A stretch of 27,526 nucleotides of DNA from an uncultured Clostridium sp. (GCA_900547035.1 URFM01000047.1:1-27526); one strand, 5' to 3'. Counted from the stretch's first letter, positions 8,067 to 16,699 are shown. Program-made: numbers and translations. Notes: generated by a model from the letters alone, not told the origin.

Positions 8067-8141
8067 CGATTTTCCCCCTTATTATTTAAACATTTTATAT
8101 AATATTTCCTTTGTTCTTTTCTCTATTTTGTTTATATTAAC

Positions 8142-8170
8142 ACTATATCATACCTGTATGTAAAATGCAA
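8142..8170 (-). promoter_or_regulatory. Predicted promoter of the toxin-like/cas5c-cas2 operon
   Basis: On the minus strand, TTGCAT (8165-8170) is spaced 17 bp from TATAGT (8142-8147), which is preceded by TGA, an extended -10 motif. The start point would be near 8135, leaving a leader of about 69 nt to the ATG at 8066. No other good promoter site is visible before cas5c, because the genes between overlap or nearly abut. The -35 is weak (3 of 6), so the extended -10 carries the call. Confidence 0.55.
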
Positions 8171-8176
8171 TAGAAT

Positions 8177-8208
8177 CTCGAATTTTATCCATAAAAACAT
8201 AAATTGAA
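8177..8208 (-). promoter_or_regulatory. Predicted Cascade operator: partial protospacer with TTC PAM at the toxin/cas promoter
   Basis: On the minus strand, TTC (8206-8208) is followed by AATTTATGTTTTTATGG and further bases down to 8177. The first 17 bases match the guide-like sequence at 8301-8317 (AATTTTTGTTTCTATGG) except at positions 6 and 12. Position 18 is also mismatched, as are 19 and 20; 21-25 match again. TTC is the known type I-C PAM. The near edge lies about 7 bp from the predicted -35, so a bound Cascade would cover or crowd it. Limited pairing would favour binding without Cas3 cleavage. Confidence 0.75.
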
Positions 8209-8235
8209 ATAAATTATAGTAATTATCTATTTATG

Positions 8236-8264
8236 CTGAAATTTTATTAATTATCTGCTATACT
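8236..8264 (+). promoter_or_regulatory. Predicted promoter of the crRNA-like RNA
   Basis: CTGAAA (8236-8241) and TATACT (8259-8264) are separated by 17 bp, with 4 of 6 and 5 of 6 consensus matches. Transcription would start near 8271, about 20 nt before the handle-like sequence. Confidence 0.55.
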
Positions 8265-8270
8265 ATATAT

Positions 8271-8364
8271 CGAAGTCAGGTACATCCTGTGGATTGAAAT
8301 AATTTTTGTTTCTATGGCACAAATTGCAGCGGCGTCAAAGAATTCCCATTCTTGACGCCGCTGC
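8271..8364 (+). ncRNA. Candidate CreA/CreR-like crRNA-mimicking guide RNA
   Basis: The predicted RNA reads, in order: a small hairpin CAGG-TACAT-CCTG (8277-8289); the handle TGGATTGAAAT (8290-8300), identical to the last 11 nt of the CRISPR repeat (12 nt identical counting the preceding G); a guide-like stretch 8301-8325; and a long hairpin 8326-8364. In the true repeat the hairpin also ends with a G immediately before TGGATTGAAAT, so Cas5c could cut this RNA at the same place. The guide pairs with the promoter of the divergently placed toxin/cas operon. Known relatives in architecture are CreA (antitoxin RNA of CreTA) and CreR (cas-autorepressing RNA). No expression evidence is available. 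Confidence 0.75.
8326..8364. terminator. Long hairpin between convergent cas3 and the guide-like RNA
   Basis: GCAGCGGCGTCAA (8326-8338) pairs perfectly with TTGACGCCGCTGC (8352-8364), and AGAAT/ATTCT-type pairing extends the stem inward past one bulged A to a TCCC loop. It follows the cas3 stop on the minus strand and the guide on the plus strand. T-runs behind it are weak in both directions (CT-rich on plus), so it may be a terminator, a 3' protective hairpin for the RNA, or both. Confidence 0.65.
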
Positions 8365-8395
8365 CGTACTCCTCTCTCTTTTTCTCTCTCCCCAC

Positions 8396-10534
8396 TCACC
8401 CAAACAAAGCCATCCCCATTTCAATCCCCAAATCCAGCCCCATTTCATCCGAATACTGGTCTTCATTTTCCAATTCGTAGAAATCTTCCATATCCCCGGA
8501 AACCGGACGCACCATCCCTGCGTCATACAATTTCTTAAAATCCTGATCGTAGACCTGGATACAATATTGCTGGGCTCTGCGCATAACAGCTTTCGTATAA
8601 CCGCCGTTTTGCATTTGCCAGAGAAGCTGTTTCGCTTCCTCCTCCTTTTTTACCAGAATGGTCTTTGTCTGTTCCTGAATCAGGCGGAACTCCTTTCCAA
8701 CCTGGGCAAACCGGAAAATGCCTTTAGAAAACGCTTCCATAATCCGTTTTTTATCAAGGGAAGTTCCCCGGGCATGGTACAGGCGCTTAAAGTATTCCTC
8801 TACACAGTTTAAGTCCGAAACGTCCCACCCTTCCGCCAGAAGATTCTTGGCCACATCCATCTGCTGCCTCTGTCCCGGAATTATTTCCTTTTCTTCAAAC
8901 TGAAAAAGGTACACGCTGCTCTCATCCGCAAGTCTCTTTCCCTCCCGGTTGCAGCGTCCCGCCGCCTGAATTACGGAGTCGATTCCGGCTAGCTGGCGGT
9001 AGACGGTCTGAAAATCCAAATCCACTCCCGCCTCTACCAGGCTGGTGGAAATCACAATACACTTTTCGCCGTTTCGCAGCCGCTCTCTGATGGTTTCCAG
9101 AATACGCCTTCTGTGTTTCGGGTACATCGTCGTAGATAAATGATAAACCCCATCGCCCTTTAAGCTTTGATAAAGGGACTGGGCTCTTTTCCTGGTGTTC
9201 ACAACGCAAAGCGCCTGCCATTCTTCTGAAAGCCTGGCCTGCAGCTCCTCCTCCGTCACATTTCCAATATTTCGGAATTTCACTCTCTCGAAAAATTGGA
9301 ACTGCTCTTCCATTCTCGGACACAGTTCCCGAATATTAGCCCCATCCCGGAACAAGGATGTGAGCGCAGGCTGAGTAGCCGTACAAAGCACGATGCTGCA
9401 CCCATAATTCTGGATCAGCTCCTCCATCATAGCCAGACACGGCTTCAAATAATCCATCGGCAGCATCTGCGCCTCATCCAAAATAATCACGCTGTTGGCA
9501 ATATTGTGCAGTTTCCGGCACCGGGAAGATTTATTGGAAAAGAGGGATTCAAAGAACTGTACATTGGTTGTCACCACCACCGGCTTGTCCCAGTTTTCCG
9601 AGGCCAGCTGCATGGATTTTAATTCTTCCGAGCTTTCATAATCCACATTGCAGTGATTCTCCAGCACATTTTCCTCTCCCAGGATCCGGCGGAATACATC
9701 TGCATTCTGCTCGATAATACTGGTATATGGAATGACATCAATCACCCGATCCAAATGGTGAGCCACCCCATGGCTCAGAGCAAAAGCCAAAGAAGCAATG
9801 GTCTTTCCGCCTCCCGTGGGAACCGTCAGGCGAAATATTCCCTTCTCTGCCGTTCCGCACTCCAGACAATTCCTTAAAATCTCCGTTCTTCTTCCATTAA
9901 CGGTATCAATCGTTTCATTTTTCAGCCAGCCTTCAACATAACGCTCCAGCCGCTCCAGGAGCACCTCCATAGAGTCTCCCGCCAAACGCTCAGCCTGACC
10001 GCTTTTCATGAAATTTTCCGTGTCCAGAAAATCCGCATCCACCAGGCAGGAGTACAGCATACGGATCAATACGCTCAATGAAAAGTCCACATTCCTGACC
10101 GTTTTCGGATCAAAGGGTACTGACTTTATCTCCGGTATTTCAATTTCTCTCTGATAAGCCGAAAAGTCGGGGATTCGTTTTCTCTTCCTTCCCTCTAATG
10201 TGGGAGCGCTTCCCGTATCCTGCGTACCGCCTGTATCCGGCAGCCCGGCGTGATGACCTGCAATGCAGTAGCTCAAAAATCCGTACAAGCCGCCTTTCTG
10301 CCAGCAGACCTTTGCCCCGGCAGTGGCGTGATCCACCATAGCTGTGCTGTTTTCCCGGATTTTCTTCTGGAAATCATCGGAATATTTTCCAATATCGTGA
10401 AGCAGCCCGCAGCAATACCCCCAATCCCCCTTTCCAAACCGGCCGGCAAACGCTTCTGCCAGCCGCGCAGTTCCCTCCAGATGTGCCTTCAGCGTCTGGA
10501 CCCTCTCCTTATCAGAATGCGCGATGTATTCCAT
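8396..10534 (-). CDS. cas3: CRISPR-associated helicase/HD nuclease Cas3 (type I-C)
   Basis: Cas3 is the effector that unwinds and degrades DNA after Cascade binds a target. The 712-residue protein has an N-terminal HD nuclease domain with H18, H46-D47 (LLHDIGK), H69 and H94-H95 (AGHHAGLPD). The superfamily 2 helicase follows, with Walker A PTGGGKT (about 239-245), DEAQ (353-356), TATQPA (385-390) and motif VI QAAGRCNREGK. The C-terminal region matches I-C Cas3 proteins. The ATG is preceded by AAGAGG, which overlaps the TAA of the upstream secreted-protein gene only 10 bp away. Cas3 is separated from cas5c by the toxin-like insert, whereas standard I-C loci run cas3-cas5 directly. Confidence 0.97.
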   Translation of the reverse strand: MEYIAHSDKERVQTLKAHLEGTARLAEAFAGRFGKGDWGYCCGLLHDIGKYSDDFQKKIRENSTAMVDHATAGAKVCWQKGGLYGFLSYCIAGHHAGLPDTGGTQDTGSAPTLEGRKRKRIPDFSAYQREIEIPEIKSVPFDPKTVRNVDFSLSVLIRMLYSCLVDADFLDTENFMKSGQAERLAGDSMEVLLERLERYVEGWLKNETIDTVNGRRTEILRNCLECGTAEKGIFRLTVPTGGGKTIASLAFALSHGVAHHLDRVIDVIPYTSIIEQNADVFRRILGEENVLENHCNVDYESSEELKSMQLASENWDKPVVVTTNVQFFESLFSNKSSRCRKLHNIANSVIILDEAQMLPMDYLKPCLAMMEELIQNYGCSIVLCTATQPALTSLFRDGANIRELCPRMEEQFQFFERVKFRNIGNVTEEELQARLSEEWQALCVVNTRKRAQSLYQSLKGDGVYHLSTTMYPKHRRRILETIRERLRNGEKCIVISTSLVEAGVDLDFQTVYRQLAGIDSVIQAAGRCNREGKRLADESSVYLFQFEEKEIIPGQRQQMDVAKNLLAEGWDVSDLNCVEEYFKRLYHARGTSLDKKRIMEAFSKGIFRFAQVGKEFRLIQEQTKTILVKKEEEAKQLLWQMQNGGYTKAVMRRAQQYCIQVYDQDFKKLYDAGMVRPVSGDMEDFYELENEDQYSDEMGLDLGIEMGMALFG

Positions 10535-10544
10535 TGATCACCTC

Positions 10545-11096
10545 TTAGCGGCAGACACGCCCTTCCGAATGTCCGCAGCTCATATAATGCTCATAGTACG
10601 CAGCCAAGTCATCTCCATAAACGTTCACAAGGTCCGGATTATTTTCCCGATAAACCGAAACGTTAAAGGATTCAGAAGCTGTCCGCCCTTCCTTCATCCC
10701 CGAAGTCAGGAAATGACTCAAAAGCTGCTCCTCATCATAGCCATAAGTCTCATACAAATCAGCGTTGTGATCCGCATAATACCTTACGTCAAAGACCATG
10801 GAAATATTCTCCGGTATTGTTTGCGCCGGAGCCGGGGCGTCTGCCTGCGCTGCGGCGGTATTGCTGTCGTAAGGGCAAACGCCGTTCGTATGTAAATGAG
10901 CCGGATGCCCGCCGCAATGGTAATGATAACTTCCCAAACCACTCTTGTTCTTGTTGTCCCGATGGCCCCCATTGCTGTCCGTGCGGCCGCTGTGTGCCTC
11001 AGCCACAATCGTGGCCGGAACGACAGGCAATACCTGAGGCACACATAAAGCAAATGTGAGGGATGCCATCCATACTGCTGCTTTTCTTTTTCTCAT
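10545..11096 (-). CDS. Secreted YHYH-domain protein upstream of cas3
   Basis: The start is ATG at 11096 (MRKRKAAVWMASLTFALC) with GAGAGG 6 nt upstream, giving 183 residues. Residues 1 to about 32 form a signal peptide. Next comes a His/Cys/Gly-rich YHYH domain (HSGRTDSNGGHRD, then GSYHYHCGGHPAHLH and a second Cys), probably metal-binding. After an Ala/Pro linker there are two copies of a YYADHNADLYxTYGxD-type repeat (FDVRYYADHNADL and VSVYRENNPDLVNVYGDD), a motif seen in clostridial extracellular proteins. The function is unknown. It ends 10 bp before cas3 and has its own promoter, so cas3 may be co-transcribed with it; a shared role is not evident. Confidence 0.85.
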   Translation of the reverse strand: MRKRKAAVWMASLTFALCVPQVLPVVPATIVAEAHSGRTDSNGGHRDNKNKSGLGSYHYHCGGHPAHLHTNGVCPYDSNTAAAQADAPAPAQTIPENISMVFDVRYYADHNADLYETYGYDEEQLLSHFLTSGMKEGRTASESFNVSVYRENNPDLVNVYGDDLAAYYEHYMSCGHSEGRVCR

Positions 11097-11167
11097 TTTC
11101 GTCCTCTCCTTGTACAACACCATTTTACGGACACCATAAGCTGATAACATTTTTTGCGTCCGTATAT

Positions 11168-11196
11168 ATTATATCTCCACAGCGTCTTCAGGCCAA
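11168..11196 (-). promoter_or_regulatory. Promoter of the YHYH gene and probably cas3
   Basis: TTGGCC (11191-11196), a 17-bp spacer and a perfect TATAAT (11168-11173) lie upstream of the YHYH gene. The leader contains an ACGGAC/GTCCGT inverted repeat. No other promoter is seen before cas3. Confidence 0.65.
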
Positions 11197-11226
11197 GTCT
11201 CTGATACATTATTTTGCAATGCCCAA

Positions 11227-12426
11227 TTATCTTCCTCTCTCCAATTTTACGCAGACTTCGCAGTGTTTCGTCATCCCAAACATATCCACCCCCACGCCCT
11301 TCACTGCCCGGTATCCAAGACGCTTCATAAACTTCAAATCCCTGGCCAGGGTTTCCGGATTACAGGAAATATAAATCACCTTCCCGGCGCCGGTCTTCGC
11401 CACCGCCCTCATAAATTCCTCGGTGCTCCCGCTCCTGGGCGGATCCATCAAAACCACATCCACCTTATCCCCGGAGGCCGCCATCTCCGTCAGAAAATGG
11501 CCGGCGTCATTGCAGTAAAACCGCGCGTTTTTCATCTGGTTCAGCTTAGCATTGTGAATGGCGTCCCGCACCGCGTCCGGATTCAGTTCTACCCCGATGA
11601 CCCTGCCGGCGTTCCCGGCCGCAATGAGACCGATGGTGCCGATGCCGCAATAGGCGTCCACCACGGTTTCCGTTCCCGTCAGCCCGGCATACTCCATAGC
11701 CTTCCCGTAAAGCACCTCCGTCTGGACGGGATTGACCTGGTAAAAGGATTTGGAAGAAATGCGGAACCGGCAGCCGCAGAGCACATCTTCAATGTACCCC
11801 TTTCCGTAGAGCACATGTTCCTTGTCTCCCAAAACCATACTGGTTCCCCTTCCATTAATGTTCTGAACCACGGTGGTAATCTCCGGATGGACCTCTCTCA
11901 AAGCCTTTACAAAATTGTTTTTAGACGGAAATACCGGAGAGGCTGTTACCAGCACTACCATAATCTCTCCTGTGGCAAAAGCCCGGCGGACCAGCACATG
12001 GCGCATAAGCCCAAATTGGGTGTCCTCATCGTAAACCCGGATTTTAAAGGATTTTAGAAGTCCCCGGACCGTGCCGATAATCTCATCGGCCTTTTCATCT
12101 TCAATGAGGCACTGTTCCACATGGACCACCTTGTGGGTGCTCTCCTGGTAAATCCCGGAAATAATATTTCCTTTCCGATCCCGGTCAAACACGGCGTGAA
12201 CCTTATTACGGTAATGAAAGGGGTCCTTCATCCCCAGAATCCCCTCCACCGGACAAAGCCCCTTCAACAGCTTTTTCAGTTCCTCCTTCTTCCATGCCAA
12301 CTGTTCTTCATAACTCATCCCCAGAAGCTGGCAGCCCCCGCAGCGGCCAAAAACGGGACACATAGACCGGTTCTGTCCCGGCTTTTGCTTTTCTCTGTTG
12401 CTTCCCTCTTTCATAGGCGCTTTCAT
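11227..12426 (-). CDS. rlmD: 23S rRNA (uracil-C5)-methyltransferase, RlmD/RlmCD type
   Basis: This enzyme methylates C5 of a uridine in 23S rRNA using S-adenosylmethionine. The 399-residue protein has iron-sulphur cysteines C23, C29, C32 (CPVFGRCGGC) and C104 (VEQC). It has the SAM-binding segment VVDAYCGIGTIGL, the LMDPPRSG motif and the catalytic Cys in YISCNPETLARD. The N-terminal TRAM domain found in many relatives is missing, so the protein begins almost at the cysteine cluster. Which exact uridine is modified cannot be told from sequence. ATG at 12426 sits very close to its AGGA site; ATG at 12414 is an alternative. Confidence 0.88.
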   Translation of the reverse strand: MKAPMKEGSNREKQKPGQNRSMCPVFGRCGGCQLLGMSYEEQLAWKKEELKKLLKGLCPVEGILGMKDPFHYRNKVHAVFDRDRKGNIISGIYQESTHKVVHVEQCLIEDEKADEIIGTVRGLLKSFKIRVYDEDTQFGLMRHVLVRRAFATGEIMVVLVTASPVFPSKNNFVKALREVHPEITTVVQNINGRGTSMVLGDKEHVLYGKGYIEDVLCGCRFRISSKSFYQVNPVQTEVLYGKAMEYAGLTGTETVVDAYCGIGTIGLIAAGNAGRVIGVELNPDAVRDAIHNAKLNQMKNARFYCNDAGHFLTEMAASGDKVDVVLMDPPRSGSTEEFMRAVAKTGAGKVIYISCNPETLARDLKFMKRLGYRAVKGVGVDMFGMTKHCEVCVKLERGR

Positions 12427-12454
12427 CTTCCTTTCTCATCTTCATCAAAACCTA

Positions 12455-12483
12455 TCGACATTTTATCATAGATTGGCTATAAT
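12455..12483 (+). promoter_or_regulatory. Strong sigma-A promoter for the YbaK-type deacylase gene
   Basis: TCGACA (12455-12460, 5 of 6) and TATAAT (12478-12483, perfect) are separated by exactly 17 bp. The divergent rlmD gene starts at 12426. Confidence 0.75.
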
Positions 12484-12542
12484 GTGAAACGAAACCATTC
12501 GGAACGGCGTGGACAGCGAAGCAAAGGAGGACCTCAGACATT

Positions 12543-13118
12543 ATGGAGCAAACGGCGCACTACTACATCACCCCCATCGTCTATGATGGACGCCCCTCAC
12601 AGGAAGAAGGACGTCTTTCCAAGGAAATCCGGGTCTATGACCTGCTGGACTCCCTCCACATTCCCTATAAGCGGGTGGACCATGACGCCCTTCCCACCAT
12701 CGAAGCCTGCCATGAGGTGGACCTCCTGCTGGATATTGACATCTGCAAGAATCTTTTTCTCTGCAATACGCAGAAAACCGCCTTCTACTTGCTGATGATG
12801 CCAGGCTGGAAGAAATTTAAAACCGCAGTTCTCTCCAGGCAGATTGGAAGCGCCCGCCTCTCCTTCGCCAGTCCTGAATATATGGAACAGCTTCTGGACA
12901 TTACCCCCGGCTCTGTCAGCGTTCTGGGCCTGATGAACGACCATGAGAATCGGGTACGGCTGCTCATCGACCGGGATGTACTGGAAAACCACGAATTTCT
13001 CGGCTGCCACCCCTGCATCAACACCTCCAGCCTGAAGCTTAGGACCCGGGATTTGCTGGAAACCATTCTCCCGGCCATCCATCACCAATATACGGTTGTA
13101 GACCTCCCAAATGAGTAG
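12543..13118 (+). CDS. YbaK/ProX-type aminoacyl-tRNA deacylase
   Basis: This is the only long rightward gene among the housekeeping genes. The 191-residue protein fits the YbaK/EbsC family, and within it the PrdX/ProXp-ala group: YKRVDHDALPTIEACHEVD near the N-terminus (key residues shown), KNLFLCNTQKTAFYLLMMPG in the middle, and the conserved GCHPCINTSSLKL near the C-terminus. Such proteins hydrolyse mischarged tRNA, commonly Ala-tRNA(Pro), as free-standing editing factors. The AAAGGAGG site is 12 nt from the ATG, rather far. It ends at a bidirectional terminator against rny. Confidence 0.85.
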   Translation: MEQTAHYYITPIVYDGRPSQEEGRLSKEIRVYDLLDSLHIPYKRVDHDALPTIEACHEVDLLLDIDICKNLFLCNTQKTAFYLLMMPGWKKFKTAVLSRQIGSARLSFASPEYMEQLLDITPGSVSVLGLMNDHENRVRLLIDRDVLENHEFLGCHPCINTSSLKLRTRDLLETILPAIHHQYTVVDLPNE

Positions 13119-13170
13119 GGCGCCGCGGACCGCAGGAAGTTCTCGGCAGTCCTTTGAGAGGCGCACGCGC

Positions 13171-13219
13171 AAAAAAGCCGCTGTCCGCAGTATCGTCTCT
13201 GCGGCCAGCGGCCTTTTAT
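13171..13219. terminator. Bidirectional rho-independent terminator
   Basis: The stem GCCGCTG-T-CCGCAG (13177-13190) pairs with CTGCGG-C-CAGCGGC (13199-13212), with one internal mismatch. CTTTTATT follows on plus, and six A's at 13171-13176 give a T-run on minus. It serves the converging deacylase gene and rny. Confidence 0.85.
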
Positions 13220-13248
13220 TGTTACGTTTGCAGGGTAACTTTCAGGTT

Positions 13249-14790
13249 CTATTTCGCGTAGTCCGTCACCCGTGATTCACGGATCACATTGACCTTGATC
13301 TGTCCCGGATACTCCAGCTCCTCCTCAATCCGCTTGGAAATCTCTCTGGCTAAGAGCACCATGCTGTCGTCGCTGATCTGTTCCGGAATTACCATAATCC
13401 GAACTTCCCGTCCTGCCTGGATGGCATAGGATTTATCCACACCTTTGAAGGAATTGGTGATATCCTCCAGCTGTTTCAATCTGTTTGTATATGTTTCCAA
13501 TGTTTCACGCCTTGCACCAGGTCTGGCGGCGGAAATCGTGTCCGCGGCCTGAACGATGCAGGAAATCAAACTGGTTGGTTCAACGTCGCCATGATGGGAT
13601 TCTACCGCATTGATTACCGTAGCGGACTCCTTGTACTTCTTACAGAGTTCCGCTCCCAGCTGTACGTGGGTTCCTTCCATATCATGGTCAACGGATTTGC
13701 CGATGTCATGAAGCAGTCCCGCCCTCTTTGCCAGACGCACATCAAGTCCCAGCTCCGATGCCAGCAGTCCTGACAACTGAGCAACCTCAATGGAATGCTT
13801 CAATGCGTTCTGTCCATAGCTTGTTCTGAACTTCATCTTGCCAAGTAACTTAATCAGTTCCGGATGAATGCCGTGGATTCCAACTTCCAGGCAGGCAGCC
13901 TCGCCTTCCTCCCGCATGTTGTTCTCCACTTCTTTCTGCGCTTTCTCTACCATTTCTTCGATTCTGGCCGGATGAATTCTTCCGTCCACAATCAAACGTT
14001 CCAATGCAACTCTGGCAACCTCCCTGCGAATGGGATCAAATCCGGAAAGCACTACTGCTTCCGGCGTATCGTCGATAATCAGTTCCACGCCCGTGAGCGT
14101 CTCCAAAGTCCGTATGTTCCGTCCCTCACGGCCGATAATCCGGCCTTTCATCTCATCGTTGGGAAGCTGTACAACGGAAACCGTTGTCTCAGCCACATGA
14201 TCCGCCGCACAGCGCTGAATGGCTGTCACAACCAGATCTCTTGCCTTCTTGTCCGCCTCTTCCTTTGCCTTATTCTCAAGTTCCTTAATTAATTTTGCCG
14301 TGTCATGTTTTACATCTTCTTCAACAGATTTTAACAGATATTCCTTTGCCTGTTCGGAGGTCAAACCGGATATACGTTCCAGTTCCTGTATCCCCTGCTC
14401 ATACTGGGCTTCCACCTCTGCGCTGCGCTTGCTTAAGAGATTCTCTCTCCTGACCAGGTCAGCCTCCTTTTTCTCCAGAGTTTCCGCTTTCTTCTCTACG
14501 TTCTCTTCCTTACTCAGCACACGCTTTTCATAGCGCTGCAACTCTGCTCTCCGTTCCTTGGTTTCCTTTTCCAACTCGTTCTTAGTCTTTAAAGATTCTT
14601 CCTTGGCCTCCAGGAGCGCTTCTCTCTTTTTCGTCTCCGCAGTTTTTAATGCTTCATCTATTATCTCTCTTGATTTCTGCTCCGCACTTCCAACCTTGCT
14701 GTCATACTGTTTGCGTTCATAGGAACGGGCGGCAAACCAGACAATAATAGCCACAATAACAACCAGTGGTAAAACCATTATCTGTAACAC
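13249..14790 (-). CDS. rny: Ribonuclease Y
   Basis: RNase Y is the membrane-anchored endoribonuclease that starts bulk mRNA decay in many Firmicutes. The 513-residue protein has an N-terminal membrane helix ([15 protein letters not shown]), a long charged coiled coil (about residues 25-190), a KH domain ([12 protein letters not shown]) and an HD domain with [12 protein letters not shown]. The start is GTG at 14790 with GGAGG 7 nt upstream. It has its own promoter, separating it from recA-recX. Its product may touch transcripts in this window, but nothing specific is visible. Confidence 0.97.
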   Translation of the reverse strand: MLQIMVLPLVVIVAIIVWFAARSYERKQYDSKVGSAEQKSREIIDEALKTAETKKREALLEAKEESLKTKNELEKETKERRAELQRYEKRVLSKEENVEKKAETLEKKEADLVRRENLLSKRSAEVEAQYEQGIQELERISGLTSEQAKEYLLKSVEEDVKHDTAKLIKELENKAKEEADKKARDLVVTAIQRCAADHVAETTVSVVQLPNDEMKGRIIGREGRNIRTLETLTGVELIIDDTPEAVVLSGFDPIRREVARVALERLIVDGRIHPARIEEMVEKAQKEVENNMREEGEAACLEVGIHGIHPELIKLLGKMKFRTSYGQNALKHSIEVAQLSGLLASELGLDVRLAKRAGLLHDIGKSVDHDMEGTHVQLGAELCKKYKESATVINAVESHHGDVEPTSLISCIVQAADTISAARPGARRETLETYTNRLKQLEDITNSFKGVDKSYAIQAGREVRIMVIPEQISDDSMVLLAREISKRIEEELEYPGQIKVNVIRESRVTDYAK

Positions 14791-14838
14791 AGGAGCACCT
14801 CCTTATTTAATTTTCATTGTACGAACTACAACATATTA

Positions 14839-14867
14839 ATTTTATACGCTTTTCAATATTATGTCAA
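14839..14867 (-). promoter_or_regulatory. Promoter of rny
   Basis: TTGACA (14862-14867) and TAAAAT (14839-14844) are spaced 17 bp, about 50 bp upstream of the GTG start. Confidence 0.75.
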
Positions 14868-14954
14868 GCGTAATCCCGGATTTTCCATATGATACAGACA
14901 ATATGTACAAAAATTGCAGCAATTCAAAGCAGCACTGTTTCAAATCGCTGTCTT

Positions 14955-15566
14955 TCATTCCCAATTTTCTTCTTCCAGACCCCCAAGGACAGAACGGATA
15001 TCCTCATAAGAAAACCCCTTCCGCCCCAAATAGCCGTAAAGGCGTCTGCGCTCCTCCTGGGCTTGAGGAATTTTCCCTCCTGTCTTCTGCCGGATCAGGC
15101 GGCTGATGGCCTCTCTCTCCGGCACCCCCTCCTTTAATGCCTCCTGAACGGTTTCCCCATCCATCCCTTTCCGGCAAAGTTCCCAAGCCATCTGCCTTCG
15201 GCTTTTTACTCTGCTTTTGCTCTCTACGTACCGCTTTGCCAGACTCTCATCGTCAACATAGCGGTAATGCTTCAGAAACTCCAGGGTTCTCTCTGTCACA
15301 GCCGCTGGGAATCCCTCTTCCAAAAGCTTTTTCCGAACCTGGCTCTCCGTCTTGTCGGAGTTCTGCAGCAGATAAAGGCTGCGCTCCCTGGCCCTTTTAT
15401 TTAAAACCTCTTCCACGATCCGCCGATACAATTCCTCCGAAACCTGACCACCCTCCGAAATTCCATAACGGCGCAGCTCTCCCCCATATAAAACAAAGGC
15501 AAAGTCTTCATCCAGGAAGACTTTGCTCTTTCGCTTATCTACGGGGACAATAGATGTTACTCTCAC
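14955..15566 (-). CDS. recX: Regulatory protein RecX
   Basis: RecX binds RecA filaments and limits their activity. The 203-residue protein is basic and built of repeated three-helix units, with [22 protein letters not shown] and [21 protein letters not shown] as the clearest family segments (key residues shown). It starts with GTG at 15566, overlapping the recA stop as GTGA, so it is translationally coupled to recA and should share its SOS control. Confidence 0.93.
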   Translation of the reverse strand: MRVTSIVPVDKRKSKVFLDEDFAFVLYGGELRRYGISEGGQVSEELYRRIVEEVLNKRARERSLYLLQNSDKTESQVRKKLLEEGFPAAVTERTLEFLKHYRYVDDESLAKRYVESKSRVKSRRQMAWELCRKGMDGETVQEALKEGVPEREAISRLIRQKTGGKIPQAQEERRRLYGYLGRKGFSYEDIRSVLGGLEEENWE

Positions 15567-16660
15567 GTCTCCGCTTCCTCCTCAGCAATCTGAGCCTTGG
15601 GGGCAGTTTCCTCTGTCCGGTGCTCACCGGGCAGGCCGTACTTTTCCCGGACCTTTTCCTCAATCTCACCGCAGATTACGGGATTCGCGGCCAGATACAG
15701 CTTGGCGTTCTCACGCCCCTGCCCGATCTTGGCTCCATTGTATGCAAACCAGGCACCGCTCTTCTCCACAATATTCTCCTTAACGGCCAAATCCAGGATA
15801 TCTCCCTCTCTGGAAATGCCCTTTCCAAACATAATATCGAACTCCGCCTCCCTGAAGGGCGGGGCAATCTTGTTTTTTACCACTTTTACGCGGACACGAT
15901 TTCCAACCACATCGCCGCCCAGCTTCAGGGTCTCAATCCTGCGCACATCCATCCGCACAGAAGCGTAGAACTTTAAGGCGCGTCCTCCTGTGGTGGTTTC
16001 GGGATTTCCGAACATAACGCCTACCTTCTCACGCAGCTGATTAATAAAAATCACCACGCAGTTGGACTTGCTGATTACCGCGGTCAGCTTGCGCAGAGCC
16101 TGGGACATCAAGCGGGCCTGGAGACCCACATGGGAATCTCCCATCTCCCCGTCAATCTCCGCTTTAGGAACCAATGCCGCAACGGAGTCCACAATCACGA
16201 TATCCACCGCTCCGGAGCGCACCATGGTTTCCGTAATCTCCAGAGCCTGCTCTCCATTATCCGGCTGGGAAATATAAAGATTATCAATATCTACCCCAAT
16301 ATTCTTAGCGTAAACCGGATCCAGAGCATGTTCTGCGTCAATAAAACCCGCGATTCCTCCCCTCTTCTGAACCTCTGCCACCATATGCAGCGCTACTGTA
16401 GTCTTACCAGATGATTCTGGTCCGTAAATCTCAATAATACGCCCCTTGGGCACTCCCCCCAACCCCAGCGCAATATCCAGACTTATAGAGCCGGTAGGAA
16501 CTGTCTCGATATTCATATTCGCCCCGGAATCTCCCAGCTTCATCACGGAGCCCTTTCCGTAAGCTTTCTCAATATGGGTAATAGCGGCGTCCAAAGCCTT
16601 CAGCTTTTCCTCCCGATCCATGCCGCGGTTTACGTTCATCACTTTCTCTTCCTTCGCCAT
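15563..16660 (-). CDS. recA: Recombinase RecA
   Basis: RecA catalyses homologous strand exchange and triggers LexA self-cleavage. I chose ATG at 16660 ([11 protein letters not shown]) with GGAGG 5 nt upstream, giving 365 residues; the open frame runs 28 codons further up but across the SOS box. Visible motifs include GPESSGKTT (Walker A), the [14 protein letters not shown] segment (Walker B and DNA-binding loop 1) and [25 protein letters not shown] (loop 2, key residues shown). The acidic C-terminus ends AEEEAET. It is followed by recX with a 4-bp overlap. Confidence 0.98.
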   Translation of the reverse strand: MAKEEKVMNVNRGMDREEKLKALDAAITHIEKAYGKGSVMKLGDSGANMNIETVPTGSISLDIALGLGGVPKGRIIEIYGPESSGKTTVALHMVAEVQKRGGIAGFIDAEHALDPVYAKNIGVDIDNLYISQPDNGEQALEITETMVRSGAVDIVIVDSVAALVPKAEIDGEMGDSHVGLQARLMSQALRKLTAVISKSNCVVIFINQLREKVGVMFGNPETTTGGRALKFYASVRMDVRRIETLKLGGDVVGNRVRVKVVKNKIAPPFREAEFDIMFGKGISREGDILDLAVKENIVEKSGAWFAYNGAKIGQGRENAKLYLAANPVICGEIEEKVREKYGLPGEHRTEETAPKAQIAEEEAET

Positions 16661-16674
16661 AGCGTCCTCCAATA

Positions 16675-16688
16675 CGAACAAATGTTCT
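16675..16688. promoter_or_regulatory. LexA (DinR-type) SOS box of recA
   Basis: CGAACAAATGTTCT matches the Gram-positive SOS box CGAAC-N4-GTTCG at all but the last base. It lies between the predicted transcription start (about 16693) and the recA ribosome site, so LexA bound here would block transcription of recA-recX. Confidence 0.85.
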
Positions 16689-16699
16689 CTTCTGTAACC

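Noticed and set aside
8077..8088. Three-codon mini-ORF (ATG TTT AAA TAA) in the toxin leader as a CreT-type RNA toxin
   Set aside because: It lacks rare codons and a properly spaced ribosome site; the downstream protein frame is the more credible toxin.
8203..8210. ATTGAAAT as a second partial repeat of the guide-like RNA
   Set aside because: Only 8 AT-rich bases match and no guide or hairpin is in register; its complement is better explained as the TTC PAM region of the target.
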